Position numbers and translations under genes: made by a program. 36,840 nucleotides of DNA from an uncultured Cytophagales bacterium (GTDB lineage Bacteria; Bacteroidota; Bacteroidia; Cytophagales; Thermonemataceae): NCBI GenBank assembly GCA_937911505.1, contig CALEMF010000054.1, forward strand, positions 1 to 36,840, written 5' to 3'. Under the pieces are notes generated by a model, which was given only the letters and a program-made list of their open reading frames with translations, searched no databases and was not told the origin of the DNA. Of the stretch, positions 11,065 through 21,104 are shown piece by piece. Every line of letters starts with the position of its first letter. Position 1 is the first letter of the stretch.

Positions 11065-11451
11065 TCACGATTTTTTAGTGAGTGTAAAAGGTACTTCTTC
11101 CTTCTTGTCGATACTTCTCCAAGTACCTTGAACAGTTTTTCCTTTTCGTACACCCAAAAAGTGTCCTATCACTTTTCCTTCTTCATCTCTTTCTACAAAA
11201 GAGAAGCGTCCTGTATCCATGTTGATTCTCCCTTCAAGTGTCAGTTTATCCCGTTGGGTAGAGGCATTCTGGTAAGCACCTGAGTAAGTCATGGTATGAC
11301 CACTCATAATTACCTTAGGAGTGAGGTGTAATACAATCTTCTCATCCTGATTGATCATGCCTACATAATTCTCTTCCCCTTCGCTATACTGAGCAAAAGA
11401 AGTGGATGCTACAAAGATACAAGCAGTTACTAATAATAAGATACGTTTCAT
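11065..11451 (-). CDS. Small secreted protein, copy 1 of a tandem pair
   Basis: This 128-residue protein has a Sec signal peptide (cleavage near 'SFAQ', residue 21) and a mature domain of about 107 residues, probably a small beta-barrel or sandwich. It shares a clear pattern with the next gene: an 'ENY.G.I..D.KI.L..T..V...G..M.YSG' first half, and 'INMDTGRFSFVERDEEGKV' plus 'KKEEVPFTL' in the second. No cysteine, metal site or catalytic residue stands out. I do not recognise the family. The repeated 'G.W.S.DKKEE.PF' ending suggests a ligand-binding fold, not an enzyme. Each gene of the pair has its own leader, and a terminator follows this one. Confidence 0.8.
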   Translation of the reverse strand: MKRILLLVTACIFVASTSFAQYSEGEENYVGMINQDEKIVLHLTPKVIMSGHTMTYSGAYQNASTQRDKLTLEGRINMDTGRFSFVERDEEGKVIGHFLGVRKGKTVQGTWRSIDKKEEVPFTLTKKS

Positions 11452-11581
11452 AAAATTTGTCTTTTAAAAGATTATACAGTCGTTTACCTTAGCAAGGTAC
11501 ACATATTTATGATAAAACCTTCATAAATGTAATAAAAAAGCTGTTAATCTATTAAAGTCACTAAAATTAGTAGTCTGCTGC

Positions 11582-11962
11582 TTATGGCTTACGTTGTAGC
11601 TTAAATGGAAGTTCCTCTTTTTTATCTACGCTTTTCCAGTGTCCGTCCACTTGATTACCGCTTTGCGTACCTACCAGATATCCTTTTACCTGTCCTTTTT
11701 CATCTCTTTCTATAAAAGAGAAACGTCCTGTTTCCATATTAATTTTCCCTTTTATAAAAGATTTTTTTTCTTGATCGGTAAGTGGATAGAAAGAACCTGA
11801 ATAAGACATATTATTTCCTGCCAGCATTACTTCTGCGGTAATACTCAACGCTATCTTTTTGTCCTTCCCAATAACCCCTTCATAGTTTTCTTGTGCAAAT
11901 ACTCCTGTAGAAGTGAAGGTTGTGATAAATATAATAAGCGCAATTAGTAAAGTATGTTTCAT
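11582..11962 (-). CDS. Small secreted protein, copy 2 of a tandem pair
   Basis: This 126-residue paralogue of the protein at 11065-11451 has a signal peptide ending near 'GVFAQ' (residue 24) and then the shared domain, with 'INMETGRFSFIERDEKGQV' matching the copy 1 motif almost exactly. The two copies agree in length, orientation and spacing, so they derive from a tandem duplication. Sequence outside the central motif has diverged considerably, so the event is not recent. About 130 nt of AT-rich DNA separates them, long enough for an independent promoter. The function is unknown and no adjacent gene suggests a pathway. Confidence 0.8.
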   Translation of the reverse strand: MKHTLLIALIIFITTFTSTGVFAQENYEGVIGKDKKIALSITAEVMLAGNNMSYSGSFYPLTDQEKKSFIKGKINMETGRFSFIERDEKGQVKGYLVGTQSGNQVDGHWKSVDKKEELPFKLQRKP

Positions 11963-12068
11963 GTAAGACTTGACCCCATATTGTTACATTACAAATGTAG
12001 AAAAAAAGATGCCAATTATTAAAACTAGTATAATTTGTTCATATGTACTCATCTATACTAAAAACAAA

Positions 12069-12102
12069 GTAGAAGCACCTCGTTGTTACAAAGCCCTTCT
12101 AC
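12069..12102 (-). terminator. Candidate terminator of fabH
   Basis: GTAGAAG (12069-12075) pairs with CTTCTAC (12096-12102) across a 20-nt loop, and the minus strand continues into TTTGTTTTTAG. The stem is short for the loop, so confidence is moderate. Confidence 0.45.
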
Positions 12103-12127
12103 CTATGTTATATTTATATTAATAATT

Positions 12128-13126
12128 TTATGCAGCAGGTATGCCCCACTTCAAGTAACAAGCACCCCAAGTGAAGCCTGCCCCAAAAGAAGCCATCACA
12201 ATATGATCTCCTTGTTTAAAGTCCTTTTCCCACTCCCACAAACAAAGAGGGATGGTAGCTGCGGTAGTGTTGCCGTATCGATCTATATTGATCGTTACCT
12301 TCTCTAGCGGAACTTCTGCGATTCGTGCGACTGCCTCAATAATACGTTGGTTAGCCTGATGAGGAATGAAGTAGTCTAGCTCACTTACTTGTAACTGATT
12401 ACGTGCCATGATTTCTTGTGTCACTTTGGCCATTTTAGCCACTGCCTGCTTGTAAACAACTTTTCCTTCCTGACGAAAATAGTGGTCGCCGTTGAGTACT
12501 GTATCAAAACTGGCGGGATTGGCAGAGCCTCCTCCCTTCAAATAGATAAAATCCTTTCCAACAGGATCACTTTCGATAATCAAATCCATAATTCCTAACT
12601 CTTCGTTACTCGGCTCAAGTAAAACAGCCCCAGCAGCATCTCCAAACAAAATACAATGGGAGCGATCTTTATAGTTTGTAATGGCGCTCATTTTATCTGC
12701 CCCTACTACTACCACCTTTTGATACCTCCCTGATTGAATGAAGTTTCTGCCTACTTCTAGTGCATACAAAAAGCCAGAGCAAGCTGCTAGAATATCAAAA
12801 GCGGGAATATTCTTTGCTCCAATTTGATCACAGATCAGGTTGGCTGTATTAGGAAACATCATATCTGGGGTAATGGTAGCGCAGATAATAGCGTCTATAT
12901 CACCTACCGGAAGATCAGCCTTTTCTAAGAGGCGCTCTACAGCCTTGGCTCCTAAAAAAGAGCTCCCCACTTTATTACCCTTGAGTATTCTACGCTCTTT
13001 AATGCCTGTACGCTCTAGAATCCAAGCATCTGTTGTATCTACCATACTTTCAAAATCTTGGTTGGTTAGTTTATCTTCCGGAACCCAACCAGAAACAGCC
13101 GTAATATTAGCTTTAATAGACTTCAT
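12128..13126 (-). CDS. fabH: Beta-ketoacyl-ACP synthase III
   Basis: FabH condenses an acyl-CoA primer with malonyl-ACP to start type II fatty acid synthesis in the cytoplasm. In Bacteroidota the primer often includes branched-chain acyl-CoAs. The protein has 332 residues, close to the usual length. The catalytic triad is readable: Cys116 in 'DILAACSGFLYAL', His256 in 'YFIPHQANQR', Asn286 in 'DRYGNTTAA'. The N-terminal 'ILERTGIKERR' and 'GDAAGAVLLEP' are also typical. The gene is isolated here, not in a plsX-rpmF cluster, so it may be one of several FabH copies in the genome with a specialised primer. A candidate terminator follows on the minus strand. Confidence 0.95.
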   Translation of the reverse strand: MKSIKANITAVSGWVPEDKLTNQDFESMVDTTDAWILERTGIKERRILKGNKVGSSFLGAKAVERLLEKADLPVGDIDAIICATITPDMMFPNTANLICDQIGAKNIPAFDILAACSGFLYALEVGRNFIQSGRYQKVVVVGADKMSAITNYKDRSHCILFGDAAGAVLLEPSNEELGIMDLIIESDPVGKDFIYLKGGGSANPASFDTVLNGDHYFRQEGKVVYKQAVAKMAKVTQEIMARNQLQVSELDYFIPHQANQRIIEAVARIAEVPLEKVTINIDRYGNTTAATIPLCLWEWEKDFKQGDHIVMASFGAGFTWGACYLKWGIPAA

Positions 13127-13339
13127 AAGAGGGTATTTTTAGGTGAATAATAGTGCTAAAGCTAGTGGAGCAGGCTGCCTTGTTCAAACCAAATGAAATT
13201 ATATTTACGACTTTTGAAATAAGTTTTATTTGTTTTTATTCATTAAAAATCATTTAATACTATTTTTACTTCACTTTAAATACGTTTTCAAATTCCAATA
13301 TTTAACAGATTCTTAAAATAATACTAGCAAGGCTTTTTG

Positions 13340-13347
13340 TAGATTTA
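13340..13347 (+). promoter_or_regulatory. Candidate -7 box of the PhoD-like phosphatase gene
   Basis: TAGATTTA matches TAnnTTTG except for the last base and lies 30 nt before the ATG. No TTG is seen at the expected -33 position. Confidence 0.3.
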
Positions 13348-13377
13348 CGGTATCTAACATTTATAATCATTCATACC

Positions 13378-14709
13378 ATGCGCTTTTTCTTACTATTCTT
13401 TTGTCATCTTATTTGTATCGCTACTTATGGCCAGCAAAGACTTTTACAATCAGGTCCTATGGTGGGCTATTCTGAAATGCGTGAAGTGATGCTTTGGGTA
13501 CAAACCAAACAAGCGGCTGAAGTTAAAATTGGCTACTGGGAGAAAGGGAAACCCAATCAGAAAAAATTTACGGCTACTAAAACGACGCTAGCCAGCGAAG
13601 GATACGCTGCACACCTGCTTGCCGACCAGGTAGTGCCTAGTAAAACTTATGATTACGAGCTATACATCAACGATCAGCTTATACAACGAGACTACCCGCT
13701 TTCTTTTCAGTCACAAGCCTTATGGCAGTGGCGTACAGATCCACCTACCTTTCGCTTTGCTTTAGGGAGTTGTGCTTATGTTAATGACAGCCTGTACGAT
13801 CGGCCTGGTAAGTCTTATGGAGGAGATTATCAAATTTTTAAAGCCATTCACCAGCGCACCCCAGATTTTAAGATTTGGCTAGGTGACAACGTATATTACC
13901 GAGAGCCAGATTGGGGAACCCGCACCGGGATGATCTACAGAAATACCCATACCCGTTCTTTAGAAGAACTACAGCCTCTACTGGGTAACGTACACCACTA
14001 TGCTATCTGGGATGATCACGACTTTGGCCCTAATGATGCTGATGGAAGTTTTGTTCATAAAGAAATGGCGCTTGATATGTTTAAGTTATTTTGGGCGAAT
14101 CTTAACTATGGTGCTCCCGAAGGAGAAGGCGTAACGGGTACTTTTGTATGGGGCGATGTGCAGTTTTTCTTGCTGGACGACCGTTATTTCCGTACCGCCA
14201 ATCGCAATGAGGCAGTTACTCCTCAAATGATGGGAAAAACACAAATTGACTGGCTTGTTAATGCCCTTGCCTACAGCAAAGCTAGCTTCAAAGTAGTGGC
14301 ACTTGGTAACCAGGTTCTCAACCCAGCCGGTAAGTACGAAGGGCTTATCAACTTTAAGGAAGAATACGATTACTTGTTGCAACAAATTACCAAAGCACAA
14401 ATAGAGGGAGTATTGTTTATCTCAGGAGACCGACATCATACGGAATTAACAGCACTGATGCAGGCAGATTTTTATCCACTGTATGACCTGACCGTCTCAC
14501 CACTTACTTCTGGTGCAGGAAATCCTAAAAACGAGAATAATACTTTACGGGTAGCCAATACACTAGTAGCAGAAAGAAACTTTGCCATTGTAGAGGTGAG
14601 TGGAAAGCTTGGAGAACGTATACTGACGATCCAGATTTACGACAAGAATAACCAACTTAAGTGGTCGAAGCAGATTTCTCAGCAATCCCTTCAATTAAAG
14701 AAAAAATAG
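13378..14709 (+). CDS. PhoD-like metallophosphatase, secreted
   Basis: This 443-residue protein begins with a signal peptide (to about 'ATYGQQ', residue 20), then an FN3-like N-terminal domain as in PhoD relatives (about 25-115, 'SGPMVGYSEMREVMLWVQT'). The metallophosphatase core follows, with the metal-binding motifs 'FALGSCAYVND', 'KIWLGDNVYYRE', 'WDDHDFGPND' and 'ISGDRHHTEL'. These supply the Asp, Asn and His ligands of a PhoD-type dinuclear or Fe/Ca centre. The likely role is release of phosphate from phosphomonoesters or diesters in the periplasm. It converges on the putative zinc protease gene with a 4-nt gap. No Pho-box was recognised. Confidence 0.9.
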   Translation: MRFFLLFFCHLICIATYGQQRLLQSGPMVGYSEMREVMLWVQTKQAAEVKIGYWEKGKPNQKKFTATKTTLASEGYAAHLLADQVVPSKTYDYELYINDQLIQRDYPLSFQSQALWQWRTDPPTFRFALGSCAYVNDSLYDRPGKSYGGDYQIFKAIHQRTPDFKIWLGDNVYYREPDWGTRTGMIYRNTHTRSLEELQPLLGNVHHYAIWDDHDFGPNDADGSFVHKEMALDMFKLFWANLNYGAPEGEGVTGTFVWGDVQFFLLDDRYFRTANRNEAVTPQMMGKTQIDWLVNALAYSKASFKVVALGNQVLNPAGKYEGLINFKEEYDYLLQQITKAQIEGVLFISGDRHHTELTALMQADFYPLYDLTVSPLTSGAGNPKNENNTLRVANTLVAERNFAIVEVSGKLGERILTIQIYDKNNQLKWSKQISQQSLQLKKK

Positions 14710-14713
14710 TGGC

Positions 14714-15730
14714 TTACTCGCTCAGTACCATTTCAATGGCTTTGTAGGTATTTTTGTCAAGTTCTTTTTTAAGCGTTTTATACGTTTTTAGGAAGTTACC
14801 CCTTCCTGAGGCATAATCTTTCCCTCTGATGATAATGTATTCATTGTCTTCGGTTACCTTATAATTGGCTTTCTGTAATTGCTTGACAATTCTACTTTTT
14901 TGTATAAAATAATCTTGTATAAGCTTCTCAAAGTGTCGATTTGCCAACTGATAAGTTCTTTTGAAGGCAACATTATTAAGCACCTCTTCATATACTTGAG
15001 GATGATAGGCCTTGGCATAAATGAGATATTTATAGATATAGAGCTTAAATTCTAAATAAGCGTAATAAGTGCTATTCACATTGGCTAAATAAACAAGCCA
15101 ATCTTCTGGTGTGCCTTGAGAGTACTGATCGAAGTAATGATACATCTCATAAGCGGCTTTTGTACCATGGTAGTAGGCTACTAATTCATTAAGAAGCCCA
15201 TAAATGCCGTTTGCCTGCGTATTGAGATTCCTATAAGAAGGCGCTATGTAAGTAGGAAATCGAAAAGTTTGTAGCTCCTCACTGAATAAATGACGTGTTT
15301 CATAAGCAGGGAAGGTCTCTGTAATGGGTACAATCAATACCTCACCGTTAATAAAAAAAGCATAATGATCGGCATTCCAGTCATATAGCTCATTGGATTT
15401 TTGTATGTACTTATAGCTCATGTGGTTGGCATAACCATGAGCCACCTCGTGTACCGCTTGGTTGAGTCCGTCGATTACACTGATGTAGTTATCTTCTTCC
15501 AAGTATTTGACAAGGCTCTCTTTTTCTTCTATTACGATGATTTCATCACCTAGTTGGTAGGTAGAAGGGGCTGCCTCGTATTCTTCTATCATCGCGTAGC
15601 TGGTAGGATCATACATTTTTAATAAGGTTAACGCCATATTGCGCTTATCAAGGCTTTTTATGCCAGTTTGTATTGTTTGTGCTGTTAGTGTGGTAGAGAG
15701 CAGGAGGAAGAAGGAGAGCCAATAATGCAT
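14714..15730 (-). CDS. Secreted protein with HExxH motif, putative zinc metallopeptidase
   Basis: This 338-residue protein has a signal peptide ('FFLLLSTTLTAQ', cleavage near residue 18). The ATG at 15730 is preferred because the in-frame extension to 15781 would place 17 charged or polar residues before the signal peptide. At residues 94-98 it carries 'HEVAH' followed by 'GYANH', the zincin zinc-binding helix. About 84 residues after the first His, 'NELVAYYHG' could provide the third Glu ligand of a gluzincin. No named peptidase family is recognised. The rest is rich in Tyr and predicted helix. It ends four bases from the convergent PhoD-like gene. Function as a protease is inferred from the motif alone. 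Confidence 0.7.
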   Translation of the reverse strand: MHYWLSFFLLLSTTLTAQTIQTGIKSLDKRNMALTLLKMYDPTSYAMIEEYEAAPSTYQLGDEIIVIEEKESLVKYLEEDNYISVIDGLNQAVHEVAHGYANHMSYKYIQKSNELYDWNADHYAFFINGEVLIVPITETFPAYETRHLFSEELQTFRFPTYIAPSYRNLNTQANGIYGLLNELVAYYHGTKAAYEMYHYFDQYSQGTPEDWLVYLANVNSTYYAYLEFKLYIYKYLIYAKAYHPQVYEEVLNNVAFKRTYQLANRHFEKLIQDYFIQKSRIVKQLQKANYKVTEDNEYIIIRGKDYASGRGNFLKTYKTLKKELDKNTYKAIEMVLSE

Positions 15731-15820
15731 ATATGTTCTGGTTTTTTCTTTATAAGATAAAGAAAAAGGTACAAAATTCATACTACTTCCTGTTTATGAG
15801 TGGTCTACGCTGTAAGTTTT

Positions 15821-17794
15821 CTACTTAATAATCTCAAATTCTACCCTTCGATTCATGCGTTTGTCTTCTGACGTCACCTCAGGTACAATCGGATTACTAC
15901 TGCCATAACCAATGGCTTCTATACGCTCTTCTTCAAAGCCTGCCTTATTGATGATGTAATTCTTAATGGCATCGGCTCTCGCTTGAGAAAGCTCTAAGTT
16001 CTCTGCTTCATCTCCATCAGAGTCAGTATGCCCTGCAATGCGAATTTTAGCCGTAGGATGATCGGCCAAAAAGAGGGCTACTTTATTCAAATCACTCTCC
16101 ATCTCTGGCAGAATATTGGCTTTTCCGGGCTCAAACTCTAAAGAAGCAAACTCCCATTTCTTAAACTTAATGGAAGAAGTTTTGATTTTGATAGTGGTAT
16201 CTCCTTCTAGATAAAACTCTCGTTCTACTCTAAAAAAGTCGTCTCCTGTAATAATAAGCAGGTAATTATTATTTCTAATTAAGTCGAAATCGTAGGAACC
16301 ATCAGGGCGTAAATATTTCGGGGCAATTTCTATCCCGTTATCTAAGTCAATCACAGCCACAATTCCCTGAAAGGGATCACCTGTCTCTTCGTCTGTTAAT
16401 GTACCTTTAAATAAAGCCGTAGCAGTAGGCTGGGCTTCCATAGGCAAGGGAAAAGACTGTAAATTTAAGTCTTCTTTGTTCAATGTATCCGATTTGGCAT
16501 AGAAAAGGTCTTTGGAGTTGGCATCGATCGTAAAGTAATATTCGCTTCCTTGCCCGTTTACTAAGGGGCCAAGATTGATAGGTTCTTGCCATCGTTTATA
16601 AAAAAAGTGGGATTTGAAGATGTCAAAACTTCCGAAATTGACAATATGTCCGTCAGAGCTAAAGTAGAGCACATCGTACTTAGGATGATAATAGGGACTA
16701 AGTTCATTTTTTCGGGAGTTGATAGTAGGCCCTATATTCTTCGCCTTTGACCAAGAACCATCTTTTTGCTTGTAGGTAAAATAGATATCCGACAGCCCAA
16801 ATCCTCCAATACGATCGGAGGCGAAATAAAGGGTATCTTCTGTATGAGAAAGTGAAGGATGAGAATCCCAACTTACACTATTTACGTTCGCTCCTAAATT
16901 ACGAACTTTCCAAGTACTGTCTGCCTGTATATTAGCGACGTAAAGGTCACAATTACCATATCCATCAGGGGCTTCACAACGGGCAAAAAATACAGTTTTA
17001 CCATCTCTTGTAATATGCGCTGACCCCTCATTATAAGGAGAGTTGAGCCCTTTAAATTCTTGCGCATAATCCCAGTCGTTTTCAAGTTTTTTTGAGTAAA
17101 AGATATCTTCATTGAAGACCTTTTCCGCCTTAGAAGAGCTCTGTCGTTGGTTACGTTTAGAAGTAAACAGCAAGATGTCGTTGTTTACATTTAGTGAGGG
17201 GGCATAGTCAGCAGCATCTTGTTCGTTAATGCTGTATCCCATATCTAGCAGTACACCCTGGGGTGGTACGAGCGTATCTATTAGTTTACGATACTCTACT
17301 AACTCATAGTAATAGTCTAGCGGTACGTAATAATCTTTATCGTTGACCGTTAATGAATCGTAATAAAGTTCGATGTTACGTACATCTGCCCCTCTATGGT
17401 GCTTCAGTACCAAGCGGTATAAGCTTTTTGCTACCTCTACATCATCTAAGAGTTCAATCATTTTGGCCAAGCGCCAAATCATATAAGTATCTTTATAAAA
17501 ATTCTCTACTCCAAACCTCATAACATACTCATAGAGCATAGGATACGCTTTATCCCAATCTTTACCTTTAATGGCTTTTTCGATTTGTTTTAGTTCTTTG
17601 TTGTCGTAATAGTAGAGCGTGTTGTTTACATTCTTAAATAAGAATGTGCTTTCTTTGTACCTAGCTAGCACAGTATCATTCAAGGTGACAACAGATTGTC
17701 TTCTCATCTTATCAACCTGACAGTATGCCAGTGATGCTGTCAATATAGGCGTGAGTGTAAGTAAACTTAGTAGTATGTAACGTATATAACTCAT
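15821..17794 (-). CDS. TPR/PD40/OmpA-domain protein, PorE-like
   Basis: This 657-residue envelope protein has, in order: a signal peptide (cleavage near 'SLAYCQ', residue 26), a TPR-like helical region (about 55-170), a PD40 beta-propeller (about 195-440, with repeats such as 'DTLYFASDRIGGFGLSDIYF' and 'YDVLYFSSDG'), a carboxypeptidase-regulatory-like domain (about 455-530, 'FKGTLTDEETGDPFQGIVAV') and a C-terminal OmpA peptidoglycan-binding domain (about 545-657, 'IAGHTDSDGDEAENLELSQARA'). That order matches PorE of the type IX secretion system, which tethers the T9SS to peptidoglycan. Several paralogues with this plan exist in most Bacteroidota, so assignment to T9SS is inference, although the window also contains a T9SS substrate. 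ATG 17794 gives a clean signal peptide; the in-frame ATG at 17821 would add nine residues. Confidence 0.88.
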   Translation of the reverse strand: MSYIRYILLSLLTLTPILTASLAYCQVDKMRRQSVVTLNDTVLARYKESTFLFKNVNNTLYYYDNKELKQIEKAIKGKDWDKAYPMLYEYVMRFGVENFYKDTYMIWRLAKMIELLDDVEVAKSLYRLVLKHHRGADVRNIELYYDSLTVNDKDYYVPLDYYYELVEYRKLIDTLVPPQGVLLDMGYSINEQDAADYAPSLNVNNDILLFTSKRNQRQSSSKAEKVFNEDIFYSKKLENDWDYAQEFKGLNSPYNEGSAHITRDGKTVFFARCEAPDGYGNCDLYVANIQADSTWKVRNLGANVNSVSWDSHPSLSHTEDTLYFASDRIGGFGLSDIYFTYKQKDGSWSKAKNIGPTINSRKNELSPYYHPKYDVLYFSSDGHIVNFGSFDIFKSHFFYKRWQEPINLGPLVNGQGSEYYFTIDANSKDLFYAKSDTLNKEDLNLQSFPLPMEAQPTATALFKGTLTDEETGDPFQGIVAVIDLDNGIEIAPKYLRPDGSYDFDLIRNNNYLLIITGDDFFRVEREFYLEGDTTIKIKTSSIKFKKWEFASLEFEPGKANILPEMESDLNKVALFLADHPTAKIRIAGHTDSDGDEAENLELSQARADAIKNYIINKAGFEEERIEAIGYGSSNPIVPEVTSEDKRMNRRVEFEIIK

Positions 17795-18090
17795 AAGTAA
17801 ATAAACAATATAATCATTCATCTAGTCGAAACTAAATAAAGCGGCCTAATGAGTTCCTATATTAAGACGTATTTTCAGTCTATAAGGTTTTGGCATAGGT
17901 CTTGACGATTGTAGGCAATAACTTTGCCTATTCTATCGTGTATATCATCTAACGGCAAAATGTAAACCCACTTGGAGTATCTTTAAAAGATAAGAGCCCC
18001 CATCTGGCAATCAAATACAAATAAATAGCATAAGTTATACTTTAAACGAGTATATTTTTTCGATACTGAATATAGAGGAGTAGAATCACT

Positions 18091-20574
18091 ATGGCTAACC
18101 AACGCTTACCTTATAAAAACCTGTTTTTCTCGGAGATGGACAATGAAGAAGCAGTCGAGATCGTACCATTACTGACAGAAGAAGACGTCAATGACTTATC
18201 AGAAGTACAGTTTCCTGATAACTTACCTATTCTTCCTGTAAGAAATATGGTGCTTTTTCCGGGTGTGGTCATTCCCATCACCGTGGGGAGAAAGAAATCC
18301 ATTAAGCTAGTTAAAAAGGCTTATAAGGGCGATCGTATTATAGGCATTGTTGCCCAAAAGAAAGAAGGCAACGACGATCCTGATACCACTGATTTGCATG
18401 CAGTAGGTACAGTAGCACAAATCTTAAAAATGCTTGTATTACCAGATGGGAATACCACTATTTTTGTACAGGGAAGAATGCGCTTCCGCATTGATGCTTA
18501 TGTAAATGAAGACCCCTACCTTACCGCCAAAATAGCCCCACTCTCTGAGCGTTTTCCTTCTAAGAGAAGTAAGAAATCAAAAGCCTTGATGGCCTCTCTT
18601 AAAGAGGCGGCCTTTCGCATCTTAAAGCTGAATCCTGAAATTCAACAAGAGGCACAAATTGCCTTAGATAATATAGAAAGCGTAAGCTTTTTGACCCACT
18701 TTCTTTCCTCAAACATTAATGCCGAGCTCAAGGATAAGCAACAACTACTAGAAACAGATGATGGTGTACAGCGTGCTACGTTGTTACTTGAATTTATGAT
18801 GCGTGACATTCAGCTACTTGAATTGAAAAATGAAATTCAAAATAAGGTACATTCAGACTTAGACCAACAGCAACGGGATTATTTCTTACGACAACAGATT
18901 AAGGTATTACAGGATGAACTAGGCTATGAAAGTGGCTTAGTGGAAATAGAAGAGCTTCGGGCGAAGGCAGCTAAAAAACGATGGCCACTGCCAGTGAGCC
19001 AGCACTTCGAAAAGGAGCTTGCTAAATTGGCACGTGCCAATCCTGCTTCTCCTGAATACCCTATGGCGCTTAACTACGTAGAACTCATGCTAGAATTGCC
19101 TTGGGAAGAATATACCCAAGACAACCTAGACCTTAAAAATGCCAAAAAAGTACTGGATGCTGACCATTATGGCTTAGATAAAATCAAAGACAGGATTCTA
19201 GAATACTTAGCGGTTCTTAAGCTTAAAAATAGCTTACGAGGGCCCATTTTGTGCCTCTATGGCCCTCCTGGTGTAGGGAAAACTTCTCTTGGTAAGTCTA
19301 TTGCCAAGGCATTAGGTAGGAAGTACGTTCGTATGTCGTTGGGCGGTGTGCATGACGAAGCAGAGATCAGAGGGCATCGTAAAACCTACGTGGGGGCGAT
19401 GCCAGGAAAAATCATACAACATCTCAAAAAAGCCAACTCCTCTAACCCTGTCTTTATTTTAGATGAGATCGACAAGCTCAATGCTGACTTTAGAGGAGAC
19501 CCTTCTTCTGCTTTGCTAGAAGTACTCGACCCAGAACAGAACAATACTTTTATGGACAATTACTTGGAAGTAGAGTATGACTTGTCTAAAGTATTGTTTA
19601 TTGCTACTGCTAACTCTCTCGATACCATCCAGCCCGCCTTACGGGATCGTATGGAGATTATTCCGCTCTCGGGCTATACCTTGGAAGAGAAAGTACAGAT
19701 CGCTAAGAAGCACCTCGTTCCTAAGCAACGTAAAGCACATGGCGTAACGGGTAAGCAAATCAAGTTTGCCAATGAGGCGCTGGTAAAAATTGTGGAGGAT
19801 TACACGCGAGAATCGGGAGTAAGAAGCCTAGAGCGACAAATTGGAGCCATTATCCGTAAAATTGCCAAGGCAATTGCCCTTGAAGAGCCCTACAAAACCA
19901 CAATTAGGAAGACTGATGTAGTACAACTACTAGGGACAGAGCGCTTTGATAAAGAACTGTACACACAAGAAGAAGTAGCCGGTTTAGCTACTGGCCTCGC
20001 TTGGACTGCTGTAGGCGGAGAGATTCTCTTCATTGAGTCGAGTGTAAGTAAGGGGAAAGGACGCCTCACTTTATCGGGTCAGTTGGGCGATGTGATGAAA
20101 GAGTCTGCTAAAGCAGCACTCTCTTACCTAAAAGCGCAGGCAGAAGCGCTAAACATCGACTACCGTTTGTTTGATCAGTATGACTTACATATTCACGTAC
20201 CAGCGGGTGCTATTCCTAAGGATGGCCCCTCAGCAGGCATTACATTACTTACTTCTATCGCTTCTGTTTTTACACAAAGAAAAGTGAAGGATCGCTTGGC
20301 GATGACAGGTGAAATTACCTTAAGAGGAAAAGTATTACCTGTGGGAGGGATCAAAGAAAAAATATTAGCTGCAAAGCGAGCAGGGGTTCATGAGGTAATC
20401 TTAGCTGAAAAAAACCGAAAAGATATTGAGGATATAGATGCCAACTATATCAAAAATTTGGTAATACATTATGTAAATACAGCGGAAGATGTACTAAAAA
20501 TAGCCTTGTTAAATCGGAAAGTAAAAAAAGCAATAGCCTTGGAAGCCAACCAAGAAGATACGCACAAAGCGTAG
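18091..20574 (+). CDS. lon: ATP-dependent Lon protease
   Basis: Lon is a cytoplasmic hexameric AAA+ protease that removes misfolded and regulatory proteins. This 827-residue protein has the LON N-terminal substrate-binding domain (about 45-245, '[20 protein letters not shown]'), a coiled-coil linker with '[19 protein letters not shown]', the AAA+ module with Walker A 'GPPGVGKT' at 391-398 and Walker B '[11 protein letters not shown]', and the C-terminal peptidase with Ser714 in 'KDGPSAG' and the catalytic Lys in 'GGIKEK' (about 755-757). All key residues are present and the length is normal for LonA. It is divergent from the PorE-like gene across a 296-nt spacer, and converges on a response regulator gene with a 7-nt gap. 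Confidence 0.97.
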   Translation: MANQRLPYKNLFFSEMDNEEAVEIVPLLTEEDVNDLSEVQFPDNLPILPVRNMVLFPGVVIPITVGRKKSIKLVKKAYKGDRIIGIVAQKKEGNDDPDTTDLHAVGTVAQILKMLVLPDGNTTIFVQGRMRFRIDAYVNEDPYLTAKIAPLSERFPSKRSKKSKALMASLKEAAFRILKLNPEIQQEAQIALDNIESVSFLTHFLSSNINAELKDKQQLLETDDGVQRATLLLEFMMRDIQLLELKNEIQNKVHSDLDQQQRDYFLRQQIKVLQDELGYESGLVEIEELRAKAAKKRWPLPVSQHFEKELAKLARANPASPEYPMALNYVELMLELPWEEYTQDNLDLKNAKKVLDADHYGLDKIKDRILEYLAVLKLKNSLRGPILCLYGPPGVGKTSLGKSIAKALGRKYVRMSLGGVHDEAEIRGHRKTYVGAMPGKIIQHLKKANSSNPVFILDEIDKLNADFRGDPSSALLEVLDPEQNNTFMDNYLEVEYDLSKVLFIATANSLDTIQPALRDRMEIIPLSGYTLEEKVQIAKKHLVPKQRKAHGVTGKQIKFANEALVKIVEDYTRESGVRSLERQIGAIIRKIAKAIALEEPYKTTIRKTDVVQLLGTERFDKELYTQEEVAGLATGLAWTAVGGEILFIESSVSKGKGRLTLSGQLGDVMKESAKAALSYLKAQAEALNIDYRLFDQYDLHIHVPAGAIPKDGPSAGITLLTSIASVFTQRKVKDRLAMTGEITLRGKVLPVGGIKEKILAAKRAGVHEVILAEKNRKDIEDIDANYIKNLVIHYVNTAEDVLKIALLNRKVKKAIALEANQEDTHKA

Positions 20575-20581
20575 CCTTTCC

Positions 20582-21001
20582 TTACACTTCTAGCTTCTTC
20601 AAGTTATCTTGTGTAAGAGGCTTGTTGATATATTTTTTTACAAAAGGATACTTTTTTGATTTACTCATATCTTGAGGGTTAATAGAGGAAGTAAGCATCA
20701 CAATCTTACAGTGTCCTTTTGTTTCTTCTGAGAGGTTTTCGAATTCATCCAAAAACTGAAAACCATCCATCAAAGGCATATCAATATCCAAGAAAATTAT
20801 TTCAGGTAACCCTTTGTTATCTGTAGTAGGGGCTATTTTTTCCATATTTTTCAGAAACTCAATAGCGCTTTTCCCTCCTGTGTGAGTAAATATGTTTTCG
20901 CAAATGCTTGAGGCTTCTATAATTTTTTGGTTAATGAGATTATCGATTTCGTTATCATCGATCAGCATAACAGTTCTATACTTCTGTGCCGTCTCAGCCA
21001 T
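20582..21001 (-). CDS. Single-domain response regulator (REC)
   Basis: The 139-residue protein is a receiver domain only. The acidic pair Asp15-Asp16 ('VMLIDDNEID'), the phosphoacceptor Asp72 ('IIFLDIDMPLMDG'), the switch Thr in 'IVMLTSS' and the conserved Lys in 'YINKPL' are all present. There is no output domain, so it would work as a CheY-like or phosphorelay intermediate. No histidine kinase gene is nearby, so the partner is unknown. It ends next to lon in convergent orientation and lies about 100 nt from the first XRE regulator on the same strand. Confidence 0.92.
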   Translation of the reverse strand: MAETAQKYRTVMLIDDNEIDNLINQKIIEASSICENIFTHTGGKSAIEFLKNMEKIAPTTDNKGLPEIIFLDIDMPLMDGFQFLDEFENLSEETKGHCKIVMLTSSINPQDMSKSKKYPFVKKYINKPLTQDNLKKLEV

Positions 21002-21104
21002 ATTCGTGTGCTTTGTTTATTATTGTTGGTAAAAATAAATCTTCGGTAATATATAAAAACTATCAGATTCTTCTATACATATCATATTTTTTTTTGCCCT
21101 AAGG

